A stretch of DNA of 23,347 nt. Origin: Planctomycetaceae bacterium (lineage in GTDB: Bacteria; Planctomycetota; Planctomycetia; Planctomycetales; Planctomycetaceae). How positions within the stretch are numbered: the first letter of the stretch is position 1; every line of letters starts with the position of its first letter. The position numbers and the translations under genes are program-made. The stretch lies in contig JAWKUA010000044.1 in NCBI GenBank assembly GCA_041398785.1, positions 1 through 23,347 of the forward strand, given 5' to 3'. Shown here piece by piece: positions 7,429 through 15,858 of this stretch. Below the pieces are notes generated by a model. That model was not told the DNA's origin, ran no database searches, and worked only from the letters and a program-made list of their open reading frames with translations.

Positions 7429-8142
7429 ATGACTCGCCCAATCACCGCCGCCATTCTGACTGCGTTTCTGTGTATTCCGGCGATGGCGGAAGACAAGCCC
7501 GCGGCCGATCGATCGCCGGTACCGGAAGGCATTAACGACAACTTTCTGAACCCGGACCTGAATCCGGAGGAATGGCTGCAGAGATTCGAAATTGAAAGCC
7601 GCGAGGTCTTCGCCGGGCGGGAATCCATACTGAAGGCAGTCGCACTGCAGCCGGGAATGAGCATCGCGGACGTCGGCACCGGTACGGGACTGTACATGGG
7701 ACCGTTTTCGAAAGCGGTCGGCGATGAAGGCCGCGTGTTTGCCGTCGACATCTCGCCGAAATTCATCGAACACATCACGCGCCGGATCAAAGCTGATGAG
7801 CTGCATAACGTCCAGCCGGTGCTGAGCAACGATCGTTCAATCACACTGGAACCCGAAGTGGTGGATCGCGTGTTTATCTGCGACACGTATCATCATTTCG
7901 AATTCCACAAGGACATGCTGGCGTCAATCCGCAAAGCTCTGAAGCCGGGCGGTGAACTGATTCTGGTGGAATTTGACCGGATTCCCGGTACTTCCCGCGA
8001 ATGGCTGCTGACTCACATTCGAGCGGACAAGGCGACGTTTCGCGGCGAAATCGAAGCCGCCGGACTGGAGTTCATCGACGAGGTCGAGATTCCGGAATTC
8101 AAGGAAAACTACCTGCTGCGGTTTCGAAAGCCGGCTGAGTGA
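7429..8142 (+). CDS. Exported class I SAM-dependent methyltransferase-like protein
   Basis: At 237 residues, the protein begins with a clear signal peptide (MTRPITAAILTAFLCIPAMA, cleavage near 20/21). A Rossmann methyltransferase domain follows: motif I DVGTGTG at 81-87, acidic Asp107 in VFAVDIS for the ribose, and post-motif segments CDTYHHF and LKPGGELILVEF. The family transfers methyl groups from S-adenosylmethionine. The oddity is export, because SAM is a cytoplasmic cofactor; the product may act on something else, bind without catalysis, or remain membrane-tethered. A CAGGAA ribosome-binding site lies 6 bp before the ATG. The stop overlaps the permease start (GTGA), so the two are coupled. 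Confidence 0.8.
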   Translation: MTRPITAAILTAFLCIPAMAEDKPAADRSPVPEGINDNFLNPDLNPEEWLQRFEIESREVFAGRESILKAVALQPGMSIADVGTGTGLYMGPFSKAVGDEGRVFAVDISPKFIEHITRRIKADELHNVQPVLSNDRSITLEPEVVDRVFICDTYHHFEFHKDMLASIRKALKPGGELILVEFDRIPGTSREWLLTHIRADKATFRGEIEAAGLEFIDEVEIPEFKENYLLRFRKPAE

Positions 8143-9527
8143 GCGGTGCGCAGCATTCGAAACCGTACGGCCTGGCGACGCTGACTCTGCTTGTGATCGC
8201 CAGCATGATCGGTTCCGGAGTCTTCACGACGTCCGGCTATACTCTGGCCGCCGTGGGGTCGCCGGCGCGCGTCATGGTGTGCTGGCTGATCGGAGGCGGC
8301 ATCGCGTTGTGCGGTGCGGTGGCGTTCGGAAGACTCGCCAGACTGATGCCGGAATCCGGCGGCGAGTACCTTTATCTGACTCGCAACGTCCATCCCATGG
8401 CGGGATTCCTGGCGGGCTGGGTGTCGCTGACAGCAGGATTCAGCGGAGCGATCGCAACGGCGGCTGTCGCATTTGAAAGCTATGCCCTGCGACCGTCTGA
8501 TCGCCCGGAATGGCTGCCGGACGACGTCGTCGCGATTGCGCTGGTACTCGCGTGCGGCGTCGCTCATGCGATGCATGTTCGCGGCGGAGCGATCCTGCAG
8601 AATATCGTCGTCGTCGTGAAGCTGCTGGCGCTGGCCGTGTTTCTGGGCGTCGTTGCGGTCAGGCTGCCGGTTCACGAATGGCACTTCGCCGCAATCGAAT
8701 CCGCGCCGACCAATATGTGGGACGTGACGACGGCCATCGCGACTTCGGTCGTGTGGATTTCGCTCAGCTACGCCGGTTTCAACGCCGCCATATACGTGGC
8801 GTCGGAATCTGAGCAGGCCAGTCGCAGTGTTCCCAGAGCACTCCTGCTGGGCACGCTGCTTGTGGCCGCTCTGTATCTGCTGTTGAACCTGGCGTTTGTG
8901 ACTTCGACAGACGCGGGGCAGCTTGTCGGACGGAACGATGTCGCGGCGATCTCGGCACTCAGCATCGGCGGCCATTGTCTGGAGATTTTAATCCGCGTCA
9001 CGATTTCGCTGGGACTGTTTTCGTCGGTTTCCGGAATGCTGATGACCGGGCCGCGCGTGTATTCGCAGATGGCGACCGACGGCGTGTTCCCGCAGTTGTT
9101 TCGCATTGACCGGCACGGCGCGGTTCGTTCGGTGAGCCTGCAGACCCTGCTGGCCGTCGCGCTGATTCTGATCCAGCGAGTTCTCGTGGCCGCGGGAATC
9201 GTGGAAACATCGCTGCTGGGATTGCTGGACTATCTGGGAACAACTCTGTCGCTGTCATCGGCCTGCTGCGTCGCAACGCTGTTTCTGCGGCGAGTACGGC
9301 AGCGCACGGATTTCGCGTCGTCACACATCGAGTCGCTGGCTGCTGCGGTCTACGTCGCGGCCACATTCACATCGATCGTGCTGCTGATGCTCCGTCGCGG
9401 AGCCGACGGCGCTCCACTGGGCGTGCGGCACCTGGCGGGCACCGCGCTGACGATCGTCACGGGCCTTGTCGCGTGGAACGTGTTTCGAGTTCGCGGCCGT
9501 CGCCATGAGACGCCTGTCGGCAGTTGA
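8139..9527 (+). CDS. APC-superfamily amino acid permease
   Basis: The 462-residue protein is strongly hydrophobic with about 12 membrane helices. Helix 1 has the unwound substrate-binding motif MIGSGVF at 23-29, typical of the amino acid-polyamine-organocation family. A second broken-helix motif, SYAGFNAAIYVASE, lies in helix 6, and ESGGEYLYL follows helix 2. The expected role is secondary transport of an amino acid or amine across the inner membrane; the substrate cannot be read from sequence. The start is GTG overlapping the previous stop by 4 bp. A convergent gene ends 30 bp downstream, with a short hairpin CGGCAG/CTGCCG (9518-9542) over the stop. Confidence 0.88.
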   Translation: MSGAQHSKPYGLATLTLLVIASMIGSGVFTTSGYTLAAVGSPARVMVCWLIGGGIALCGAVAFGRLARLMPESGGEYLYLTRNVHPMAGFLAGWVSLTAGFSGAIATAAVAFESYALRPSDRPEWLPDDVVAIALVLACGVAHAMHVRGGAILQNIVVVVKLLALAVFLGVVAVRLPVHEWHFAAIESAPTNMWDVTTAIATSVVWISLSYAGFNAAIYVASESEQASRSVPRALLLGTLLVAALYLLLNLAFVTSTDAGQLVGRNDVAAISALSIGGHCLEILIRVTISLGLFSSVSGMLMTGPRVYSQMATDGVFPQLFRIDRHGAVRSVSLQTLLAVALILIQRVLVAAGIVETSLLGLLDYLGTTLSLSSACCVATLFLRRVRQRTDFASSHIESLAAAVYVAATFTSIVLLMLRRGADGAPLGVRHLAGTALTIVTGLVAWNVFRVRGRRHETPVGS

Positions 9528-9557
9528 CATCTGGGGCTGCCGTGCAAGCAAGTGCGG

Positions 9558-10886
9558 TCAGCGGCCATGCGGAGATTCGATTCGGTACAGAGCTTTCTCC
9601 GTGCGCAGAATCAGCGAATTTTCGGCCACCGCGGGCGAAGCCATGAATCCGGAATCCAGTTGGTTCGAAGCCAGTTCCTGGAACTCACTGCCTTCCGCGA
9701 TGACGGTCGTCAGGCCGCTTTGGTTGAAGAAGTAGATTCGGCCGGACGCGTACAGCGGCGACGACGAGTATTCCCCCGGCAGACGACTCTGCCAGATCTC
9801 CGTTCCATCCTCCGCGTTCACACAGGAAAGAATTCCGGAGTCGCTGATGAAGTACAACTGGCCCTTCACCAGCAGCATCGAAGGCTTCTTCGGCACCTGC
9901 TTATCGGACATCCACTTCACGTGAGTCTCCGATACATCGCCGACGCCGTCGCAGCGAACCGCCAGCAGCCGCGACTGCATGTAGCTGGTGGCGATAAACA
10001 CGGTGCCGTTTTCTTCAACGGGTCGCGGCACGGTCGAAAACCCTGACTGGCCGTAGCTGGCCTTCCAGACTTCGCTGCCGTTTCGAGCGTCGTAGCCGTA
10101 GACCCAGTCAGCGGCCGGTGAGACGACGATCGGCACGCCGTTCGATTCCACAACAAGCGGAGTTCCGTAAGCCTTCTTCATTTCGGCCGTGGGACTCATT
10201 TCACCTGACCGATGTGTCTGCCATGCGATCTTCCCGGTGTGCCGGTTGAAGGCTGTGATGAACTGGTCGTCCATGCCGTCGAAATGAATGATCAGCATAT
10301 CGTTCCAGATGATCGGCGAACTTCCCGGTCCGTTCTGGTGGTCGACGTGAATGGAATCCTCCTTCCAGACCACGTCGCCGGAATGGCGGTTCAGGCAGGC
10401 GGTTCCGTAGGTTCCGAAGTGAAAATAGACCAGGTCGTCGGCGATCACAGGTGTCGGCGAGGCGTAGCTGTTCAGCGTGTGTTTTGGTTCTGGCTTCGGA
10501 ATTTCGAACAGCGTAATCGTCTTTTCCACAGCGCCGGACTGCAGATTCACTCGCAGCGCCTGCAGCGTCAGTCCGGCGGGAACTTTGGCGCCGGAGGACG
10601 TTTCTTCCTTGGCGGGAGGTGTCTGTTCTTCGGAGGCGAATCGGCTGATTGACGTCGTCAGCCAGATCTGATCGTCGGCGATGACCGGCGACGAATGGCC
10701 TTCTCCGGGAATCGGCGTCTTCCATGCGACGTTTTCCGTTTCGCTCCAGGTCAGCGGCAGGTTGGCATTCGCAGCGCGGCCCTGACCGTCCGGACCGCGG
10801 AACTGAGGCCAGTCGGCAGCGAACAGGACTGGGGAAGCAAGTACGAGCGCCAGGGCCAGCAGACAGCGCGTTCCAGTTCGGCTCAT
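9558..10886 (-). CDS. Secreted PQQ-like beta-propeller protein (BamB-like fold)
   Basis: This 442-residue protein has a signal peptide (LLALALVLASPVLFA) and a mature start at DWPQFRGPDGQGRA, the usual beginning of planctomycete PQQ-repeat proteins. Repeated propeller blades are visible: FHFGTYGTACLNRHSGDVVWK, AFNRHTGKIAWQT, YGYDARNGSEVWKASYG and SCVNAEDGTEIWQSRL. These [N/R]xxG-x-x-W signatures mark the PQQ/BamB fold of eight blades. No evidence ties it to a quinone cofactor or to outer-membrane assembly, so annotation as BamB itself would be too specific. The ATG overlaps the stop of the upstream NPYQPP gene (ATGA). Confidence 0.87.
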   Translation of the reverse strand: MSRTGTRCLLALALVLASPVLFAADWPQFRGPDGQGRAANANLPLTWSETENVAWKTPIPGEGHSSPVIADDQIWLTTSISRFASEEQTPPAKEETSSGAKVPAGLTLQALRVNLQSGAVEKTITLFEIPKPEPKHTLNSYASPTPVIADDLVYFHFGTYGTACLNRHSGDVVWKEDSIHVDHQNGPGSSPIIWNDMLIIHFDGMDDQFITAFNRHTGKIAWQTHRSGEMSPTAEMKKAYGTPLVVESNGVPIVVSPAADWVYGYDARNGSEVWKASYGQSGFSTVPRPVEENGTVFIATSYMQSRLLAVRCDGVGDVSETHVKWMSDKQVPKKPSMLLVKGQLYFISDSGILSCVNAEDGTEIWQSRLPGEYSSSPLYASGRIYFFNQSGLTTVIAEGSEFQELASNQLDSGFMASPAVAENSLILRTEKALYRIESPHGR

Positions 10887-11188
10887 AGGGAGAATCTCTC
10901 TTCATCCGGCAGGAATTGTTCAGACTGCGATTCAAAGTACGTCGCAAGAAATGTGGCGGGGCAGATCAACAGCGAAACGGCGCACAGTCCGGCCGCTGAT
11001 GCTCGCCAGTCGAGCCACGTGTCGAACAGGCAGTTGTAGAAGATGCTGGTCCCGAACACGATAAACGACAACACGACAAACGTTCGAAACGAAGCGGTCC
11101 AGCCGCGACGCAGTGCTGTGACAACCGCGGCGGTGCTGTTCTGTCGTTTTCGCTGAGCGGGAGGCTGGTAGGGATTGAACGACGACAC
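10883..11188 (-). CDS. Small NPYQPP-motif membrane protein
   Basis: With a GTG start at 11188 the product is 101 residues, beginning MSSFNPYQPPAQ. The NPYxxP motif is the same type as in the membrane protein at 5260-6003. Two membrane helices follow: TFVVLSFIVFGTSIFY and SAAGLCAVSLLICPATFLATY. The GTG has AAGGA about 7 bp upstream and places the motif at the N-terminus. A longer in-frame ORF reaches 11425, but those 79 extra residues look non-coding. The stop TGA overlaps the ATG of the PQQ-propeller gene, which indicates coupled translation and perhaps a shared envelope role. Function is unknown. Confidence 0.65.
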   Translation of the reverse strand: MSSFNPYQPPAQRKRQNSTAAVVTALRRGWTASFRTFVVLSFIVFGTSIFYNCLFDTWLDWRASAAGLCAVSLLICPATFLATYFESQSEQFLPDEERFSL

Positions 11189-11497
11189 GGAAACGTCCTT
11201 CCACGAAGCGTCGCGGGAGTAATCGCGGGCGGCCAGTTTCACCGATGACTCGGGCAATGACAAGCCGAACGTCGCCGCGCATTTTTGAGTCAGCGCATCG
11301 GAATGATCTGAGTCAACGGCAGCGCCGCGGCGTTTCATTCTGCGCAGCGAGCGGTGTCGTTTCAAATTCCGCCGGCGCAACATTCGACGGGAACCGTTTG
11401 GGGTTTCTGAAACGACGCAGTACAATCGCCGCCTTGCCGATCAATCGGTCTGCCGGCACACCGGTGACCGCGATCGGGACTTGCGGTGAACGACATC
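11189..11497 (+). promoter_or_regulatory. Divergent promoter region with a sigma70-like promoter
   Basis: This gap separates the reverse-strand NPYQPP gene from the forward DUF1444 gene. The best promoter candidate is TTGGGG (11398-11403), a 17-bp spacer and TACAAT (11421-11426), pointing at the DUF1444 gene. No equally clear promoter is seen for the reverse gene, and no other gene is convincing here. Confidence 0.4.
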
Positions 11498-12841
11498 ATG
11501 CCCAATCCGTCCGACGACTCAGCCCACGAATTGCCTCGCGACGAGTCGTCGTTTGTGGAATTCCGGGGACCGGCCAACTGGTTTTCATTCCAGATGCCCC
11601 GAAGCCTGACGTCGCGCCAGACGGAAGCCTTCGTGGAGATATCACCAGCCGGCGCCGATGCGTCCGGTGACGAAAGTTCTTCGCGGCACCGCAGGTGGTC
11701 CATGACACTGTATGCGGCGTGGGTGGAAGATTCGTCGCCGGAAACTCAGGCGGCTTCGTTCGACGCGTCGGCGTTGTTTCCTGCGGTGCTGCATTCGAAG
11801 CAGGCGACCGCTCTGACACTGCAGAGTCCCAGCAAGGCCTGGTCGGGAACTTCGCGCGGCAGCCGCGGCGGCAAATGGTGGCGACGAATGCTGACGCCGC
11901 GAGCCACCTATCAGTGGCGGCTGTGGATCATCGAACACCGCGAAATCATGGTTGTTGCCAGCCTGCAGTCGGCATCCGGAGTACCGCTCGACGAAGACAC
12001 AATCGCCACCTGCGAAGCCGCGCTGAATTCGATCACCTTCGCCGATGTGCTGGCGAAGCCTCCCGAAGTCTTTCGCCAGGACGTGATGCAGCTCGCGCGA
12101 CGCTACTTTCCGCTGCTGAAAGTCGAACCGGCGGCGGGGTTCAGCGTTCGCGTGCAGGAATCGGAAGTCAACCTGGCCAACTTCTACCGCAGCTATCTGA
12201 AGCGGCCGGAACGCTTTGAACAGATCGTCCTGCCGGGGCTGACCACGGTCGTTCGTCTGCAGGAATGGGGGCAGGATCAGATCATGCCGCCTCTGGACGA
12301 AGTCCGCGACCGCATCATGCCGATGCTGTACCCGGAAGATGATGCCGACGAAGGGCTGACGGATTTTGTGCGCCGGCCGTGGGTCGGCGGGCTGGTGGTG
12401 ATGTTTGTGGTCGACGAAGACGACACGTACCGGTTTGTTCATCGGGAACTTCTCAACCGCTGGCAGATCACGCCGGAAGAACTGGAACAACTGGCCATGC
12501 GGAATCTCGACCGGTACTCCAGCGATCATCCGCTGAAGGTGACGGTTGTCGGTGACGAAAGCGACCCCCGAATTCTGGTGCCTCTGGAACCGGACGCCTA
12601 CAATAGTGCTCGCATTCTGGGGACGCAGTTTCATGCTCGCATGCGGGAACTGTTCGGACCGGAACTGGTTGTCGGCGTGCCCAACCGAGATTTCTTCGTC
12701 GCCGTTTCGCTGGATCACCCGGAACTCATCGACCACGTGCGAGAACGAGTGCTGCAGGATTACAACTCGATGCACCACCCGCTGACGCGCCGGCTGCTGG
12801 TCATTTCGCTGGACGGTGTCAGCGAGTATTCCGCGACGTAG
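11498..12841 (+). CDS. DUF1444 family (YtpQ-like) protein
   Basis: The protein has 447 residues from the ATG at 11498; an in-frame GTG at 11486 would add four. The C-terminal half resembles the DUF1444/YtpQ family: TTVVRLQEW, VMFVVDEDDTYRFVHRELL, then NRWQITPEELEQLAMRNL, and a final LTRRLLVISLDG. The N-terminal 180 residues (ANWFSFQMPRSL, WIIEHREIMVVASL) look like a separate domain absent from the ~270-residue Bacillus proteins. It has no signal peptide and no catalytic motif I recognise. The family has no established biochemical role. A candidate promoter lies about 70 bp upstream. Confidence 0.7.
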   Translation: MPNPSDDSAHELPRDESSFVEFRGPANWFSFQMPRSLTSRQTEAFVEISPAGADASGDESSSRHRRWSMTLYAAWVEDSSPETQAASFDASALFPAVLHSKQATALTLQSPSKAWSGTSRGSRGGKWWRRMLTPRATYQWRLWIIEHREIMVVASLQSASGVPLDEDTIATCEAALNSITFADVLAKPPEVFRQDVMQLARRYFPLLKVEPAAGFSVRVQESEVNLANFYRSYLKRPERFEQIVLPGLTTVVRLQEWGQDQIMPPLDEVRDRIMPMLYPEDDADEGLTDFVRRPWVGGLVVMFVVDEDDTYRFVHRELLNRWQITPEELEQLAMRNLDRYSSDHPLKVTVVGDESDPRILVPLEPDAYNSARILGTQFHARMRELFGPELVVGVPNRDFFVAVSLDHPELIDHVRERVLQDYNSMHHPLTRRLLVISLDGVSEYSAT

Positions 12842-13091
12842 CCGCGTTACGACGATGCAGTGGACAGCGCGAAACCGGCTTCATCGCCCGTGCCAAACGA
12901 CGCCCCGATCGCACGACGCCCGCCCTGTCGACGGTGCCGCGTGTTTGGCCCGCGTTTCGCCAGCGACGATTCCCGAATCACGGAACAGTCTGCCGGTTGG
13001 CGGCCGTTGTGGAATCATCGGCGCTGGTCCGTAGAATTCACCGCCGAACCTCGTGCCGCTGCGATGAATAACAGGAATCCAAAGTCCAGCC
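12842..13091. other. Gap upstream of queF
   Basis: No gene is convincing in these 250 bp. TAGAAT at 13032-13037 could be a -10 box for queF, with TTGTGG 19 bp before it as a poor -35. I looked for a preQ1 riboswitch, which controls some queF genes, and did not see its conserved A-rich tail beside the ribosome-binding region. Confidence 0.3.
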
Positions 13092-13478
13092 ATGTCCGAA
13101 CCGACTGCCGATATTCTTGAAACGTTCGAGAATCCCTTTCCTCAGCGGGATTACGTGATCGAAACCGTCGCGCCGGAGTTCACGTCGGTGTGCCCAAAGA
13201 CCGGGCAGCCGGATTTCGGAACACTGACGATTACTTACATCGCGGATCGGCTGTGCTTCGAATTGAAATCGCTGAAACTGTATCTTCAGCAATACCGCAA
13301 TCACGGGGCGTTTTACGAACGTGTGACGAACATGATCCTGGACGACCTGGTGTCCGTCACGCAGCCGCGCTGGATGCAGATCCAGGCCGCGTTTACGCCG
13401 CGCGGCGGGATTCGGACCACCGTCATCGCGGAACATGGCCGCAATCCACAGCAGAGCAGTCCGCAGCAGAAGGGTTGA
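13092..13478 (+). CDS. queF: NADPH-dependent 7-cyano-7-deazaguanine reductase
   Basis: QueF reduces the nitrile preQ0 to the amine preQ1 with two NADPH in queuosine tRNA-modification synthesis. This 128-residue protein fits the short, unimodular YkvM-type class. Visible active-site features are the nucleophile Cys34 in TSVCPKTGQPDFG, general acid Asp41 and the E-S-K-S-x-K-type strand (ELKSLKLY, Glu57), where Glu and His71 (NHGAFYE) bind the deazaguanine. The ribosome-binding site is weak. argH starts 4 bp after its stop, so the two probably share a transcript, an unusual pairing of tRNA modification with arginine synthesis. Other queuosine genes are not in the window. Confidence 0.93.
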   Translation: MSEPTADILETFENPFPQRDYVIETVAPEFTSVCPKTGQPDFGTLTITYIADRLCFELKSLKLYLQQYRNHGAFYERVTNMILDDLVSVTQPRWMQIQAAFTPRGGIRTTVIAEHGRNPQQSSPQQKG

Positions 13479-13482
13479 TGCA

Positions 13483-14856
13483 TTGGCCAAGGCATGGGGA
13501 GGTCGGTTTCAGCAGGACACCGATCCGAAAGTTGAAGCGTTCACGGAATCGATCAGCTTCGACAGCCGGCTGTACGAAGTGGACATCCGCGGCTCGAAGG
13601 CTCACGCCGCGATGCTGACCGCCGTCGGGCTGATTTCTGACGACGAATGCGACCGGATCTGCACGACGCTGGATGCCATTCGCGACGAAATCGAGTCGGG
13701 CAGTTTTCCTTTTTCCGCGGCGCTGGAAGACATCCACATGCACATTGAAAGCGCGCTGATCGCGCGCATCGGTGACGTGGGGCGCAAGCTGCATACGGGA
13801 CGAAGCCGCAACGATCAGGTTTCCACCGATTTGAAACTGTACGTCCGCGACGCGATCGATCTGATCGACCGACTGCTGAACGAAGTCCAGACCGCCTTCG
13901 TCGACCGCTGCGACCGCGATGCGGATGTGATTCTGCCCGGTTACACGCACATGCAGCGAGCTCAGCCGGTCCAGGCGGCTCACTACTGGCTGGCCTATTG
14001 TGAGAAGTTTCAGCGGGATCGGGACCGGCTGGCGGACTGCCGTCGGCGAGTCAGCGTGTCGCCTCTGGGAGCCGCCGCGCTGGCAGGATCGTCGCTGCCC
14101 ATTGATCGACAGATGACCGCGAAGGCGTTGGGATTTGACGGCGTCGCCGCCAACAGTCTCGACATCAGCAGCGACCGTGACTATCTGGCCGAATTCGTGT
14201 TCTGCCTGTCACTGATCGCCGCGCACATGAGTACCTGGTGCGAAGAATGGATCATCTGGTTCACCACGGAATTCGGATTTCTGCGACTGCCCGATGCCTA
14301 CACCACCGGTTCGTCGATCATGCCGCAAAAGCGAAACCCGGATGTTCTGGAATTGATTCGCGGCAAGACCGCTCGCGTGATGGCCGCCGTGCCGCAGACT
14401 CTGATTCTGCTGAAGAGCCTGCCGATGGCCTACAACCGCGATCTGCAGGAAGACAAGCTGGCGATGTTCGACGCGTTCGACACCGTGAAAGCCTGTCTGG
14501 AACTGATGCCGGCCGTTGTCAGCGGCGCCGAACTGCGGCGGGATGTGATTGAATCCCGGCTGGAAGACGGCTTCCTGGACGCGACCGCTCTGATGGAATA
14601 CCTCATCAAACAGGGCGTCCCGATGAGAACCGGGCATGAAACCGTCGGCAGGCTGGTTTCGAAGTGCGAGACAGCCGGTTGCCGACTGGCGGATCTGTCG
14701 CTGACGGAACTGCAGTCCGCCTGTGATCGCATCACTCAGGATGTGTACCAGGTGCTGGGAACTCGCAACGCGATGAACGCTCTGGTGAGTTTCGGTTCCG
14801 GCGGAACTCAGCCGGTCCTGGATCGCGTGGCGGAATGGAAGCGGCGCTTGCGGTGA
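13483..14856 (+). CDS. argH: Argininosuccinate lyase
   Basis: ArgH splits argininosuccinate into arginine and fumarate, the last step of arginine synthesis, as a cytoplasmic tetramer. The 457-residue length is normal. The start MAKAWGGRF is typical, as are HTGRSRNDQV (104-113), YTHMQRAQP with His156, and the fumarase/lyase signature GSSIMPQKRNPD at 276-287 with catalytic Ser277. The start is TTG at 13483. AGAAGGG lies 8 bp before it and homologous proteins begin at this MAKxWGGRF; an ATG 48 bp further upstream would run into queF and add unrelated residues. It lies directly after queF on the same strand. Confidence 0.96.
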   Translation: MAKAWGGRFQQDTDPKVEAFTESISFDSRLYEVDIRGSKAHAAMLTAVGLISDDECDRICTTLDAIRDEIESGSFPFSAALEDIHMHIESALIARIGDVGRKLHTGRSRNDQVSTDLKLYVRDAIDLIDRLLNEVQTAFVDRCDRDADVILPGYTHMQRAQPVQAAHYWLAYCEKFQRDRDRLADCRRRVSVSPLGAAALAGSSLPIDRQMTAKALGFDGVAANSLDISSDRDYLAEFVFCLSLIAAHMSTWCEEWIIWFTTEFGFLRLPDAYTTGSSIMPQKRNPDVLELIRGKTARVMAAVPQTLILLKSLPMAYNRDLQEDKLAMFDAFDTVKACLELMPAVVSGAELRRDVIESRLEDGFLDATALMEYLIKQGVPMRTGHETVGRLVSKCETAGCRLADLSLTELQSACDRITQDVYQVLGTRNAMNALVSFGSGGTQPVLDRVAEWKRRLR

Positions 14857-14973
14857 TCCGCGTTTTTGGAAGTTCTCCCGCAACTGCGCGCCGGATCGGG
14901 CGAGAATCGAAGCCGGCGATGAAGTACGCGACGGGCCAGTTTCCCTCAACGCGGTTTTCTCGGGGAGAATGCC

Positions 14974-15732
14974 ATGCCCACACCGCTGCAGTTCATGAAT
15001 CAGTACCGAAATCTGCAGATTCCGTACGTGCTCGACAACGGACGTCAGTGTGTTCCAATGACGGCCACGATTGCCGTGCGGAAATACTTCATGATGAACT
15101 GGACCGAAGGCACGGACCAGCACACCGACTATTTCCATGTCAGCGGCGGCGGTCGCCGGGACCCCTGGTTTCAGCAGCACAAGGACCAGATTCGGTCCGC
15201 GGCAATGGGCAAGGGAGCTCCCGCGGATTATCAGCTTGCGCTGGAATGGGCCGTCCGTTCGGGCAAGATCGCGAACCCTTCGCAGGCCACCATTCAGGCT
15301 TACTGCGACGACCGGCTGGGAATCGACTGTTCCGGGTTCGCGACGAATTATCTGATCGCCAACGGAAAGAAGGCCAACAGTTCTTCGATCAAAAACAACA
15401 CCGGCGCGGCGTCGTACTTTCAGCCGGCCAATGCCGTGAATGACTCAAACGCCGTCAGACAGGGCGACCTGCTTGTCTGGATGCGCGGGAATTCGGTGAT
15501 GACCGGTCCCGGTCACGTTGCCGTCGTGGAATCGTATCGTGCTCAATGCGTTCCGGGAGGCAACATGCGAGTCTGTGAAGCCACGGGAGCCGCCGGCGCG
15601 AATCCGAAACTGCTGGATTCGATGTATTCCGTCACGCAGATCATCCCCAAAGAAGGCCGCGTTCCGGCGATGATCCTGGTGGTCGATCGTCACGGAACAT
15701 CCGGAAGCCGCGTTGCCGTGATCCGATTGTGA
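14974..15732 (+). CDS. NlpC/P60-like cysteine peptidase/amidase family protein
   Basis: The 252-residue protein has the paired motifs of papain-like NlpC/P60 or CHAP-type hydrolases: GIDCSGFATNYL with Cys119 and GPGHVAVVES with His181, separated by GDLLVWMRG. These enzymes usually cut peptide crosslinks in cell walls. There is no signal peptide, so the protein is either cytoplasmic, exported by another route, or works on something other than peptidoglycan. An N-terminal region of about 90 residues (QIPYVLDNGRQCVPMTATIA) is of unknown type and holds another Cys (Cys26). GGGGAGA precedes the ATG by 6 bp. Palindromic hairpins follow the stop. Confidence 0.7.
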   Translation: MPTPLQFMNQYRNLQIPYVLDNGRQCVPMTATIAVRKYFMMNWTEGTDQHTDYFHVSGGGRRDPWFQQHKDQIRSAAMGKGAPADYQLALEWAVRSGKIANPSQATIQAYCDDRLGIDCSGFATNYLIANGKKANSSSIKNNTGAASYFQPANAVNDSNAVRQGDLLVWMRGNSVMTGPGHVAVVESYRAQCVPGGNMRVCEATGAAGANPKLLDSMYSVTQIIPKEGRVPAMILVVDRHGTSGSRVAVIRL

Positions 15733-15736
15733 AATG

Positions 15737-15764
15737 CTCCGCCGGCGAAATTTCACCGGCGGAG
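15737..15764. terminator. Strong hairpin between convergent genes
   Basis: CTCCGCCGG (15737-15745) pairs with CCGGCGGAG (15756-15764) across a 10-nt loop, just after the NlpC/P60-like gene. A second hairpin TCCCGC/GCGGGA lies at 15783-15797. Both sit between converging genes and could end transcription from either side. T-tracts are absent. Confidence 0.5.
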
Positions 15765-15858
15765 ACCGAAACAGCGTTCGCTTCCCGCGGCGCGGGACCG
15801 GGAATTTCACGGTTCCGACGACACAACATGCCGGCAGCGTGCGCGAGTTCGCTGACGC

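Noticed and set aside
11189..11425. N-terminal extension of the NPYQPP protein
   Set aside because: The 79 residues are basic, low in conserved pattern and precede a good GTG start with a ribosome-binding site.
12842..13091. preQ1 riboswitch upstream of queF
   Set aside because: No conserved A-rich tail and pseudoknot arrangement could be found by eye.
13435..13482. Upstream ATG start for argH
   Set aside because: It would overlap queF, and the added residues are unlike the conserved MAKxWGGRF start, which has its own ribosome-binding site before TTG.
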